Below the pieces are notes generated by a model. The model saw only the letters and a list, made by a program, of their open reading frames with translations. It had not been told where the DNA came from and did not search any database. Shown piece by piece: positions 21,980 through 29,710 of a DNA stretch of 56,855 bases. The first letter of the stretch is position 1, and the number at the start of each line of letters is the position of its first letter. Source of the stretch: an uncultured Collinsella sp. (GTDB taxonomy: Bacteria; Actinomycetota; Coriobacteriia; Coriobacteriales; Coriobacteriaceae); NCBI GenBank assembly GCA_902496005.1, contig CABUZI010000001.1, forward strand, positions 1 to 56,855, written 5' to 3'. A program made the translations under genes and the position numbers.

Positions 21980-22004
21980 GGCGGAGGAGGAGGGATTCGA
22001 ACCC
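21980..22004 (-). repeat. Inverted 25-bp copy of the tRNA-Ser(CGA) 3' end
   Basis: The segment is the exact reverse complement of 21889-21913, covering the T-arm and acceptor 3' strand. No complete tRNA surrounds it. It could be a relic of an attachment site or of a second tRNA-Ser gene that was disrupted. It begins the odd block that ends at 23430. Confidence 0.8.
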
Positions 22005-22025
22005 GCCAGGGCGCGGAGCGTAAAG

Positions 22026-22106
22026 AAAACGCGCCAGCGGCGCGTTTTTAGCGCAGCGCGATCGGCGTAAGCCGATCGAATAAATTTTGAGCTCCGCTCA
22101 AAATTT
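22026..22106. repeat. Three perfect tight hairpins in tandem
   Basis: Stem 1: AAAACGCGCC with GGCGCGTTTT, loop AGC (22026-22048). Stem 2: CGATCGGC with GCCGATCG, loop GTAA (22059-22078). Stem 3: AAATTTTGAGC with GCTCAAAATTT, loop TCC (22082-22106). All three are mismatch-free. They may be terminators, part of a structured RNA, or folded-DNA recombination sites. No coding region overlaps. Confidence 0.75.
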
Positions 22107-22162
22107 GGACATCCCTCCTATTCAGCCACGCCCCCATCGCGTTCGATCCCAGCCCATATCTC

Positions 22163-22227
22163 AAACATGTACACCACCCTCCAAAGATGTCAAAAAATGT
22201 CGTTTTTGGAGTGTGATGTACACATTT
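22163..22227. repeat. Left palindromic repeat flanking the nuclease-like gene
   Basis: A 55-bp imperfect palindrome (core 22168-22222) with TGTACA at both ends, CCTCCAAA/TTTGGAG inner arms and an A-rich centre (GATGTCAAAAAATGTC). An inverted copy lies at 23361-23430. Together they bracket the gene at 22333-23340 like terminal inverted repeats. Confidence 0.85.
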
Positions 22228-22332
22228 GCATATGACGCGCACCGAGCATGAGTCGATTTGCCCTTATCCGGTATATTTCCCCACCTCAACGGACATAAGA
22301 GCTTGGTGTCAGCTCGAAGCGAGAGGTCCCCA

Positions 22333-23340
22333 ATGGATACTCCTGTTCTCATTTCGCATAAAACGGCGTGGCTCGTCCATCATGCACCGCGGAACCTGGT
22401 TCAAGCCGTCGCACAACGCGACTACCAGATAGGTGTGCGGGGCCTCTCTACCCAGCAACGCATCGCGCGCATTCGGCAGGCACTTACCGACTGCGGCATT
22501 CCGTCCACCATGCTCAAGACTATCGACATCTCCGTAGTATTTGCTTTCGAGCGAATTCGCACCAACGGTGTCACTTGCCACGTTCTCGGCCAAAACCTAC
22601 CCTACGAGCATATTGACGAGTTGACGCCCGGCATCTTTATCACCGACGAAGCCTTCACCTTCGTGCTCGCTGCCGAATGGATGGATAGGATCGAATACCT
22701 CGAGTATGGTTACGAAGTTTGCGGCGACTATCGCATGGGGCTCAATTCCTCTGACCCTTACACCGAGCAACCAGCCACCACCTCCAAGGACGAAATTGTC
22801 GAGCTGCTCGATCGGCACCCCGGCAAACCCGGCGCCACACGCGCCAGACTCGCGCTCAGACACATCTACGACCACTCAGCCTCGCCCATGGAAACCGCAT
22901 CGTCCATCGCCCTCTCGCTCCCTACAAGCGAAGGCGGCATTGGTATCCGAGGTATCGAACTCAACAAACCGCTCGAAATCCCTCAACGTCTCTGGCATTG
23001 CACAAAGGCCCGAACGCTCAAAATCGATGCCCTCATTACCTATAAGCGCAGAGAACTCAGCATCGAATATAAGGGCGGCTTTCACGATGAGGTCGAACGC
23101 AAGGGAGCGGACGCGGAACGAGAGGCCGTACTCGCCCAAATGGGATATCGAATCGTTACGCTCACCTCGGCACAGTTCGCAAGTCAACTTGCCTTTCACC
23201 GCGCCATGAACAGCATTCGCGAAGCACTCGGTATGCCCCGCTGCACGGACGCCGAGTACCAGCGAAAGCAGAACGAACTGCGCAAGGCACTTATCCGCAA
23301 CTGGAAGCGCGCGCAGGGCGAAGACACGCCTTCCGAGTAG
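22333..23340 (+). CDS. Nuclease-like protein (AbiEi-like N-terminal part, restriction-endonuclease-like C-terminus)
   Basis: A 335-residue soluble protein. The C-terminal part has a PD-(D/E)xK-like pattern: Asp232 in LKIDALI, Glu245 and Lys247 in LSIEYKGGFH, then AEREAVLAQMGYRIVTLT, typical of DUF559/Vsr-like endonuclease folds. The N-terminal ~135 residues (starting with ISHKTAWLVH and ending with GYEVCGDYRMG) recall the AbiEi-type proteins common in Coriobacteriia; this is a resemblance from memory, not a search result. ATG at 22333 has GAGAGGT at five to six bases. It stands alone between two inverted palindromic repeats, has no toxin partner next to it, and could be a solitary defence or mobile-element nuclease. 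Confidence 0.6.
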   Translation: MDTPVLISHKTAWLVHHAPRNLVQAVAQRDYQIGVRGLSTQQRIARIRQALTDCGIPSTMLKTIDISVVFAFERIRTNGVTCHVLGQNLPYEHIDELTPGIFITDEAFTFVLAAEWMDRIEYLEYGYEVCGDYRMGLNSSDPYTEQPATTSKDEIVELLDRHPGKPGATRARLALRHIYDHSASPMETASSIALSLPTSEGGIGIRGIELNKPLEIPQRLWHCTKARTLKIDALITYKRRELSIEYKGGFHDEVERKGADAEREAVLAQMGYRIVTLTSAQFASQLAFHRAMNSIREALGMPRCTDAEYQRKQNELRKALIRNWKRAQGEDTPSE

Positions 23341-23360
23341 CGTCATCCCAGCGCGCCACA

Positions 23361-23430
23361 CCAAAACATGTGCATCACCCTCCAAAACCGACATTTTTTG
23401 ACATCTTTGGAGGCTGATGTACACGTTTGG
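23361..23430. repeat. Right palindromic repeat flanking the nuclease-like gene
   Basis: An inverted copy of the repeat at 22163-22227. CCAAAA...CATCACCCTCCAAA pairs with its complement at the other end, and the centre ACATTTTTTGACATC is the reverse complement of the left centre. It starts 20 bases after the stop codon, so in RNA it would also form a strong hairpin. Confidence 0.85.
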
Positions 23431-23543
23431 TGTCTACGCCCGCATCCAGTCCCGACCGTTTACCGAGCAATAGGGTCGCCACGCCCGCCAACCATGTACT
23501 ATGTACGGGCATTGTCTAAACCCACAATCAGAAGGACCCCATC

Positions 23544-24233
23544 TTGCCCGTCGTCGCCGCTATGACCGTTACCGCACACGCCTCGGATGCCATGGTCGCT
23601 ATCCCCTTTTGGCTCGAGATGTTCGCTGTTGTCGCGGCGTCGATCTCGGGCGTTCTGGTCGCGCGCGAGCACAAGCTCGACCTGGTGGGCGCCGTCGCGC
23701 TCGCCGTGGTTTGCGGCCTGGGCGGCGGTCTTTTGCGCGATATGACGCTGCAGGTGGGCAACGTCTACATCCTCAACCAGCCGATGGCGCTCCCGCTCTC
23801 CATTGCCACGGCAGCCATCATCTACATTTTCCCGGCAATCGTCGACAAACCCGAAAAACTCATCCCCCTGCTCGACATTATCTCGGTCGGCATCTATGCC
23901 GCCACCGGAGCAGACAAGGCGCTGGTCTACGGCTTTGCGCCGGCGGTGTGCATCATGATGGGCTTTTTTACCGCGGTGGGCGGTGGCATGTTGCGCGACA
24001 GCTTTATGGGCGTGGTGCCGGGCATTTTCCAGCGCACCAACTTCTATGCCATCGCAGCCATTGCCGGCTCGGCAAGCTATGTATGCCTTGTCATGAGCGG
24101 CGTCGTCAGCAACATCACTGCGTTGATCGTATGCGTTGCGATAACTATGGGGCTACGTTGGCTGTCACTGCGCTTTGACATCAAAAGCCCCACCGAGGAA
24201 GACATCGCCCGCTTTTTGCACCGTAAAAAGTAG
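23544..24233 (+). CDS. TRIC-type (UPF0126) cation channel family membrane protein
   Basis: A 229-residue membrane protein with about seven helices arranged as an internal repeat. The two conserved glycine-rich motifs are LGGGLLRDMTL (about residue 60-70) and VGGGMLRDSFMGVVPGIF (about 145-160), the hallmark of the bacterial trimeric intracellular cation channel/UPF0126 family. A potassium-selective pore is proposed for this family. TTG at 23544 has AGAAGGA at seven bases; ATG at 23562 is an alternative. It is a single-gene unit just after the palindromic repeat. Confidence 0.88.
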   Translation: MPVVAAMTVTAHASDAMVAIPFWLEMFAVVAASISGVLVAREHKLDLVGAVALAVVCGLGGGLLRDMTLQVGNVYILNQPMALPLSIATAAIIYIFPAIVDKPEKLIPLLDIISVGIYAATGADKALVYGFAPAVCIMMGFFTAVGGGMLRDSFMGVVPGIFQRTNFYAIAAIAGSASYVCLVMSGVVSNITALIVCVAITMGLRWLSLRFDIKSPTEEDIARFLHRKK

Positions 24234-24339
24234 ATTGCGCGGCCTCATCCTTCGAAATGCAACCGAGAGGCTCTTTTAGAGCGCCCACGCGTTGGGTACC
24301 CTGTTAGGTGCATATCGAGCATCTGACGAAGGATTCACT

Positions 24340-25485
24340 ATGCCCTGTAATCAATTCCCGTCGACCCAGCGCCGTAAAGCGTGGGGCCGCATCACCATCC
24401 TGTTCGCACTCATCGCGCTGGCGCTCACCGCGCTCCCCACGGCGTCGTTCGCCGGTACGGACACCGCTGGAAACGTACTTGCGACCGACAATGACGTCAA
24501 TCCATCTGGCGCCGAGGGTGACCTGTACTGGGCCGGCCAAAGCCTTAACCTAGACGATGCGTCCATCAACCGCGATATCATCGCCGCGGGCGATACCCTC
24601 TCGATCCGCGACTGCACGGTGGGCGGCGCCGTCCGTCTGGCGGCACGCACCATCGATATCGCCAAGACCACGGTTAATGGCAGCGTAACGGTGGCTGGCC
24701 AGCATGTCGTGCTCAACACCGGTAGCACCGTCAACTGTTTTTACGCGATGGGCGAGACGGTTGCCCTGCGAGGCTCAACCAAGTCGGCAGCACTCGCGGG
24801 CGATACGGTAACCATCGACGGTACCGTCGAGGGCGATGTCGAGGTTTGGGCCGATAAGCTCGTCTTGGGCAAGAATGCCCACATTACCGGCACCGTAAAC
24901 GCGCACGTCTCCGAGGACCCCGAGCGCGCCGCAGGAGCCGAGGTAGGCGCGCTTAAGATCGACCGCACCGAGAACGAGGATACTTCCACCCTTAACGATG
25001 TCATCGGCGGCATCGTCGCCGCGGCGCTCTCGACCTGCTTTGTCGCCCTGCTGCTCGAGCTCGTCTTTCCGCGTGCGACCGCCAGTGCCGCCGGCATGCT
25101 CCACCAGCGCCCCACGCCCTTGTGGGTGAGCGGTCTTCTGGGTACGATTGCCGTCGTCCCCGCCGTCCTGCTGCTGATTATCTCTATCGCTGGTCTGTCG
25201 CTTGCCGGAGCCCTCTTGTGCGGCGTTATCGGCATCGCGTCGGTGTCGAGTGCCTTTGCAGGGTGCGCGATCGCCCGCATGGTCGGACACAGCCAGAACC
25301 GTTACGCCATGGCCGCCGTGGGCGGTATCGCCGCAGGCGCACTCACGGCACTCCCCCTTATGGGCAACTTCGTCAGCGGCGTGGCCTTCGTCTTTACGCT
25401 CGGCTACGTCATCCAGATCATCTGGCGCAACGCCCACCTCAAGCCGCAGCAGACCGCCAACACCCCGGGCCTTCCCTCCGCCTAA
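24340..25485 (+). CDS. Secreted/membrane bactofilin-like protein with C-terminal transmembrane helices
   Basis: A 381-residue protein. A basic N-terminus and hydrophobic segment ending near ASFAGT form a signal peptide. Residues ~50-210 contain short repeating beta-turns (IIAAGDTLSIRDCTVGG, VNGSVTVAGQHV, VTIDGTVEGDVEVWADKL, AHITGTVNAH), the right-handed beta-helix pattern of polymer-forming bactofilins. The C-terminal ~170 residues hold about four membrane helices (such as IGGIVAAALSTCFVALLLEL). The beta-helix would lie outside the membrane, unlike cytoplasmic bactofilins. ATG at 24340 follows GAAGGA at six bases. Function unknown; a surface or envelope scaffold is an inference. Confidence 0.75.
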   Translation: MPCNQFPSTQRRKAWGRITILFALIALALTALPTASFAGTDTAGNVLATDNDVNPSGAEGDLYWAGQSLNLDDASINRDIIAAGDTLSIRDCTVGGAVRLAARTIDIAKTTVNGSVTVAGQHVVLNTGSTVNCFYAMGETVALRGSTKSAALAGDTVTIDGTVEGDVEVWADKLVLGKNAHITGTVNAHVSEDPERAAGAEVGALKIDRTENEDTSTLNDVIGGIVAAALSTCFVALLLELVFPRATASAAGMLHQRPTPLWVSGLLGTIAVVPAVLLLIISIAGLSLAGALLCGVIGIASVSSAFAGCAIARMVGHSQNRYAMAAVGGIAAGALTALPLMGNFVSGVAFVFTLGYVIQIIWRNAHLKPQQTANTPGLPSA

Positions 25486-25496
25486 CCGTCAACCAC

Positions 25497-25521
25497 CGCA
25501 AAGGGGACAGGCACCTTTGCG
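25497..25521. repeat. Hairpin repeat with GGGGACAGG core
   Basis: CGCAAAGG pairs perfectly with CCTTTGCG around GGACAGGCA, 12 bases after the bactofilin-like stop. The sequence AAAGGGGACAGGCACCTTT is of the kind often seen scattered in actinobacterial and clostridial intergenic regions. It fits a REP-like element; no transposase is in the window. Confidence 0.65.
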
Positions 25522-25556
25522 GGGGGGTGCAGACCAACTCAATCCTTGTACACCAA

Positions 25557-25592
25557 AAAGGGCACCGACCGCGATGGTCGGCGCCCTTTCTT
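25557..25592. terminator. Bidirectional terminator between the bactofilin-like gene and typA
   Basis: AAAGGGCACCGACC pairs with GGTCGGCGCCCTTT (one bulge mismatch). CTTATTAAT on the plus strand and a TTTTTGGTG run on the minus strand follow. Confidence 0.8.
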
Positions 25593-25624
25593 ATTAATCG
25601 CTATATCGCTATAAAGCTCAGCGC

Positions 25625-27463
<1,839 letters not shown>

Positions 27464-27580
27464 GTAGTTCCCCTATCTTCTATCTATATACAACCGGCAC
27501 GCGTATGCGACCCACCCAGCAATGCAACGCTCGGCGGGAATATTGAGCCTTTTACCGAAAACTCGTTTATTTTAGCGATT

Positions 27581-28030
27581 TTAGATGAGAGGGGTTTCCT
27601 CACCTGCAGGTTCAGGGTCGCTCCACATAAAACCATCGCCGGCGCCCATGCCCTCATACAGCACATATGCCGAAAAACCACTCTCGAGCGTCGTCTCAAA
27701 GAAGCTCACGAGCAGGGCGTCATGGTAGCCGCCATCGATCTCGACACAACCGGTATAGCCGATGGCATAGCGGGCGATACGGCCCAGGCCCTCGTCTTTA
27801 AGACCCATCTTGTGCTCGGAGATAAAGTTGGTGGCCGCCTCGAGGCACGCCTCTTCGCCGTCCTCGTCGAGCGCCGCCAGATAGCGGTTGGAAGCAGCGT
27901 CCTCGATCGCCACGACCACGCCCGGATTCTCGCCGGCGGCAAGGTCGTCCAAGAACGCACCAATCAGGTCGCACACCATGGCGTCGAGCTCGGCGGAGAC
28001 GTTACCGGCGTCCTGCATATCCTGTGCCAT
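27581..28030 (-). CDS. Conserved small acidic protein of unknown function
   Basis: A 149-residue soluble acidic protein that I do not recognise. It has no signal or membrane helix. The centre contains NRYLAALDEDGEEACLEA and GRIARYAIGYTGCVEIDGGY. The C-terminus is Gly/Asp/Glu-rich. ATG at 28030 has AAGG at eight bases. It follows two co-directional genes (28061-28450 and the bifunctional nuclease) with only 30 bases between, so the three probably form one operon. The function cannot be inferred. Confidence 0.75.
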   Translation of the reverse strand: MAQDMQDAGNVSAELDAMVCDLIGAFLDDLAAGENPGVVVAIEDAASNRYLAALDEDGEEACLEAATNFISEHKMGLKDEGLGRIARYAIGYTGCVEIDGGYHDALLVSFFETTLESGFSAYVLYEGMGAGDGFMWSDPEPAGEETPLI

Positions 28031-28060
28031 CTTTAGACCTTCCCATCGAGTCTGGCGTCG

Positions 28061-28450
28061 TTACAGTTCTTGCGCCTCGGCGGCGATCTTAGCAGCGGCG
28101 TCGCGGGCGCGCATCATATCCATTGCGCGCTTGTCGAGCACCTTGATCTGACTGGTCAGCATGACCGCATCGACCACACCCCAGATCACGAGGCCCGTAG
28201 AGATCGAAAACCCAAGCGCACCAACTGTACCACGAAGGCGCGAACAGATTGCCGCGACAAGGGCGGAGATGACAACCATCTTGATAAACGAGCCGCGGCG
28301 TTCGCGAAGCGTGCGGGCCTGCGTCACATAGGCAATGCGCGCCGCCTCAGAAGCCTCAGAGCGCATCTGGGCCTCGCGCGCGATAGCCGCTGCCTCGGCC
28401 GACATGCCGCCGGCCATCAGCGAACGCTCCACAACCTGAACGCCCCGCAT
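28061..28450 (-). CDS. Small membrane protein of unknown function
   Basis: A 129-residue protein. The N-terminal ~50 residues are Ala/Glu/Arg-rich and helical, followed by two hydrophobic segments (FIKMVVISALVAAICS and LGFSISTGLVIWGVVDAVML) and a charged Ala-rich tail. ATG at 28450 touches the stop codon of the upstream bifunctional-nuclease gene (TAAATG), suggesting translational coupling. An in-frame ATG 33 bases later has a GGAG-like site and is a possible alternative. No family assigned. Confidence 0.65.
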   Translation of the reverse strand: MRGVQVVERSLMAGGMSAEAAAIAREAQMRSEASEAARIAYVTQARTLRERRGSFIKMVVISALVAAICSRLRGTVGALGFSISTGLVIWGVVDAVMLTSQIKVLDKRAMDMMRARDAAAKIAAEAQEL

Positions 28451-28951
28451 TTAGAAATCATCGGGGGAGAGCGTATGGACGAACTCGTCGAACTTCTCGA
28501 ACTCCTGCTCGTCGTCGACTTCCTCGGCGCGGGTAGAAACAGTGCCCAGGCGATTCATGATGTCATCCTCCACAAACATGGGAGCATTGCTGCGCACGGC
28601 AAGGGCAATGGCATCGCTGGGGCGGGCGTCGATCTTGCGCTCCTCGCCATCGGCCAGTACGACGATTGTCGCGTAGAACACCGGCGGCTCGGCGCGAACG
28701 ATCTCGATGCGCTCGAGTTTGGCGCCCAGGGCGCCAACAGTATCGAGCAACAGGTCATGGGTAATCGGGCGCTCGGCGCGGCCGCTATCGATGCCACGGC
28801 TGATGGCAGCAGCTTCAAACGAACCAGTCTGAATGGAAAGGGAACGCAGCGGCGCGGGCGAGTCCGATTTGCTGCTGCGCTCACGAAGCACAATAAGCGA
28901 TGGCACGGGACCGGCGGCCATGACGATGGTCTCTATGTCGACACGAACCAT
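28451..28951 (-). CDS. Bifunctional nuclease family (DUF151) protein
   Basis: A 166-residue protein. The conserved core includes ERPITHDLLLDTVGALGAKLERIEI, FYATIVVL and KIDARPSDAIALAVRSNAP, the signature of the bifunctional DNase/RNase domain. The actual substrate in bacteria is unclear. ATG at 28951 has GGAGGTGTTCC upstream, an excellent site. It heads a three-gene operon with two uncharacterised small genes. Confidence 0.88.
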   Translation of the reverse strand: MVRVDIETIVMAAGPVPSLIVLRERSSKSDSPAPLRSLSIQTGSFEAAAISRGIDSGRAERPITHDLLLDTVGALGAKLERIEIVRAEPPVFYATIVVLADGEERKIDARPSDAIALAVRSNAPMFVEDDIMNRLGTVSTRAEEVDDEQEFEKFDEFVHTLSPDDF

Positions 28952-29064
28952 GGAACACCTCCGGTACGTAGCGGTTAACACGCGGCAGCCCGCCGCATTG
29001 AATAGCTATACTACCCAATCTTTCGCACAGCACACAAAACCAAAATGAGATTTATCGCAGACAA

Positions 29065-29096
29065 GAAAAAAGCCCCGAGGCAACGCCCCAGGGCTC
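29065..29096 (-). terminator. Terminator of the tRNA Ile-Ala-Ile cluster
   Basis: On the minus strand AGCCCTGGGG pairs with CCTCGGGGCT followed by TTTTTTC, 14 bases past the last tRNA. Confidence 0.85.
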
Positions 29097-29109
29097 TTCA
29101 CAGTTTTGA

Positions 29110-29186
29110 TGGTGGACCTGACAAGATTCGAACTTGTGACCTCCCGGTTATCAGCCGGACGCTCTAACCAACTGAGCTACAGGTCC
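29110..29186 (-). tRNA. tRNA-Ile (anticodon GAT), copy 2
   Basis: 77 nt with encoded CCA; anticodon loop CTGATAA. The sequence is identical to the copy at 29334-29410. It lies four bases from tRNA-Ala. Confidence 0.97.
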
Positions 29187-29190
29187 ATCA

Positions 29191-29266
29191 TGGTGGAGGT
29201 TAGGGGGATCGAACCCCTGACCTCAGGCTTGCAAAGCCCGCGCTCTCCCAGCTGAGCTAAACCCCC
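29191..29266 (-). tRNA. tRNA-Ala (anticodon TGC)
   Basis: 76 nt with encoded CCA; anticodon loop TTTGCAA. Acceptor GGGGGTT pairs with AACCTCC with one G-U. Ile-GAT and Ala-TGC are the pair normally found in rRNA operon spacers, but no rRNA is present here. Confidence 0.97.
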
Positions 29267-29277
29267 ACGGAGACAGT

Positions 29278-29322
29278 AATAAACACCCCAGCGGCGACTC
29301 GGCTATCGCTGGGGTGTTTATT
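29278..29322. terminator. Perfect 16-bp hairpin between tRNA-Ile and tRNA-Ala
   Basis: AATAAACACCCCAGCG and its exact complement enclose a 13-nt loop. It resembles a bidirectional terminator, but only 11 bases separate it from tRNA-Ala, so no promoter fits downstream. It may attenuate or mark processing of the tRNA transcript. Confidence 0.7.
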
Positions 29323-29333
29323 GCGAAAGAAAG

Positions 29334-29410
29334 TGGTGGACCTGACAAGATTCGAACTTGTGACCTCCCGGTTATCAGCCGGACGCTCTAACCAACTGAG
29401 CTACAGGTCC
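29334..29410 (-). tRNA. tRNA-Ile (anticodon GAT), copy 1
   Basis: 77 nt with encoded CCA, identical to 29110-29186. It is the first gene after the promoter at 29425-29454. Confidence 0.97.
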
Positions 29411-29424
29411 ATCGCGCAAGGGAT

Positions 29425-29454
29425 ATATTAGACGAGTCGTTACGCGCGCGTCAA
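29425..29454 (-). promoter_or_regulatory. Promoter of the tRNA Ile-Ala-Ile cluster
   Basis: Minus strand TTGACG and TAATAT with 18-bp spacing; the -10 ends 14 bases before the tRNA 5' end. A GC-rich stretch between -10 and the tRNA start resembles stringent-control discriminators. Confidence 0.75.
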
Positions 29455-29481
29455 CAACTTTTTTGAAAATCTTTGAGGGGT

Positions 29482-29618
29482 GTCGCCCCCGGCTGCCCGG
29501 CGGCATGCGAAGTCGCCTGCTCGGACAGTCTTGCTCGCACGGAGAGCACATTAAGTGCTCTCCTGCTCGTGCGGAACTCGCGATCGACTTCGCATGCCGC
29601 CGGGCAGCCGGGGGCGAC
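29482..29618. repeat. Long composite inverted repeat C with perfect 34-bp arms
   Basis: Arms 29482-29515 and 29585-29618 are exact complements. The 69-nt interior holds a second perfect stem (GGAGAGCAC/GTGCTCTCC, 29541-29563). It contains GCGAAGTCGCCTGCTCGGACA, related to the interior of repeat A at 6210. It lies between the gyrA terminator and the tRNA promoter, outside any transcript end. Confidence 0.85.
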
Positions 29619-29636
29619 GTGGGGTTCAAAGGTTTT

Positions 29637-29670
29637 CAAAAAAGCGGTCGGCGCGCAGTGCGCCGACCGC
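29637..29670 (-). terminator. Rho-independent terminator of gyrA
   Basis: GCGGTCGGCGC and its exact complement around a 5-nt loop; the minus strand continues with TTTTTT. It starts 41 bases after the gyrA stop and ends the dnaA-gyrA block. Confidence 0.88.
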
Positions 29671-29710
29671 CGATATATGGGGTCTGATGATTTTTACCAG
29701 CTAGAGCCTC

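Noticed and set aside
21640..23430. Prophage or integrative element at tRNA-Ser
   Set aside because: No integrase, excisionase or phage gene is found, and the tRNA copy is inverted rather than direct. Only a small cassette is supported.
29110..29410. Part of an rRNA operon
   Set aside because: Ile and Ala tRNAs suggest it, but no 16S or 23S sequence flanks them.
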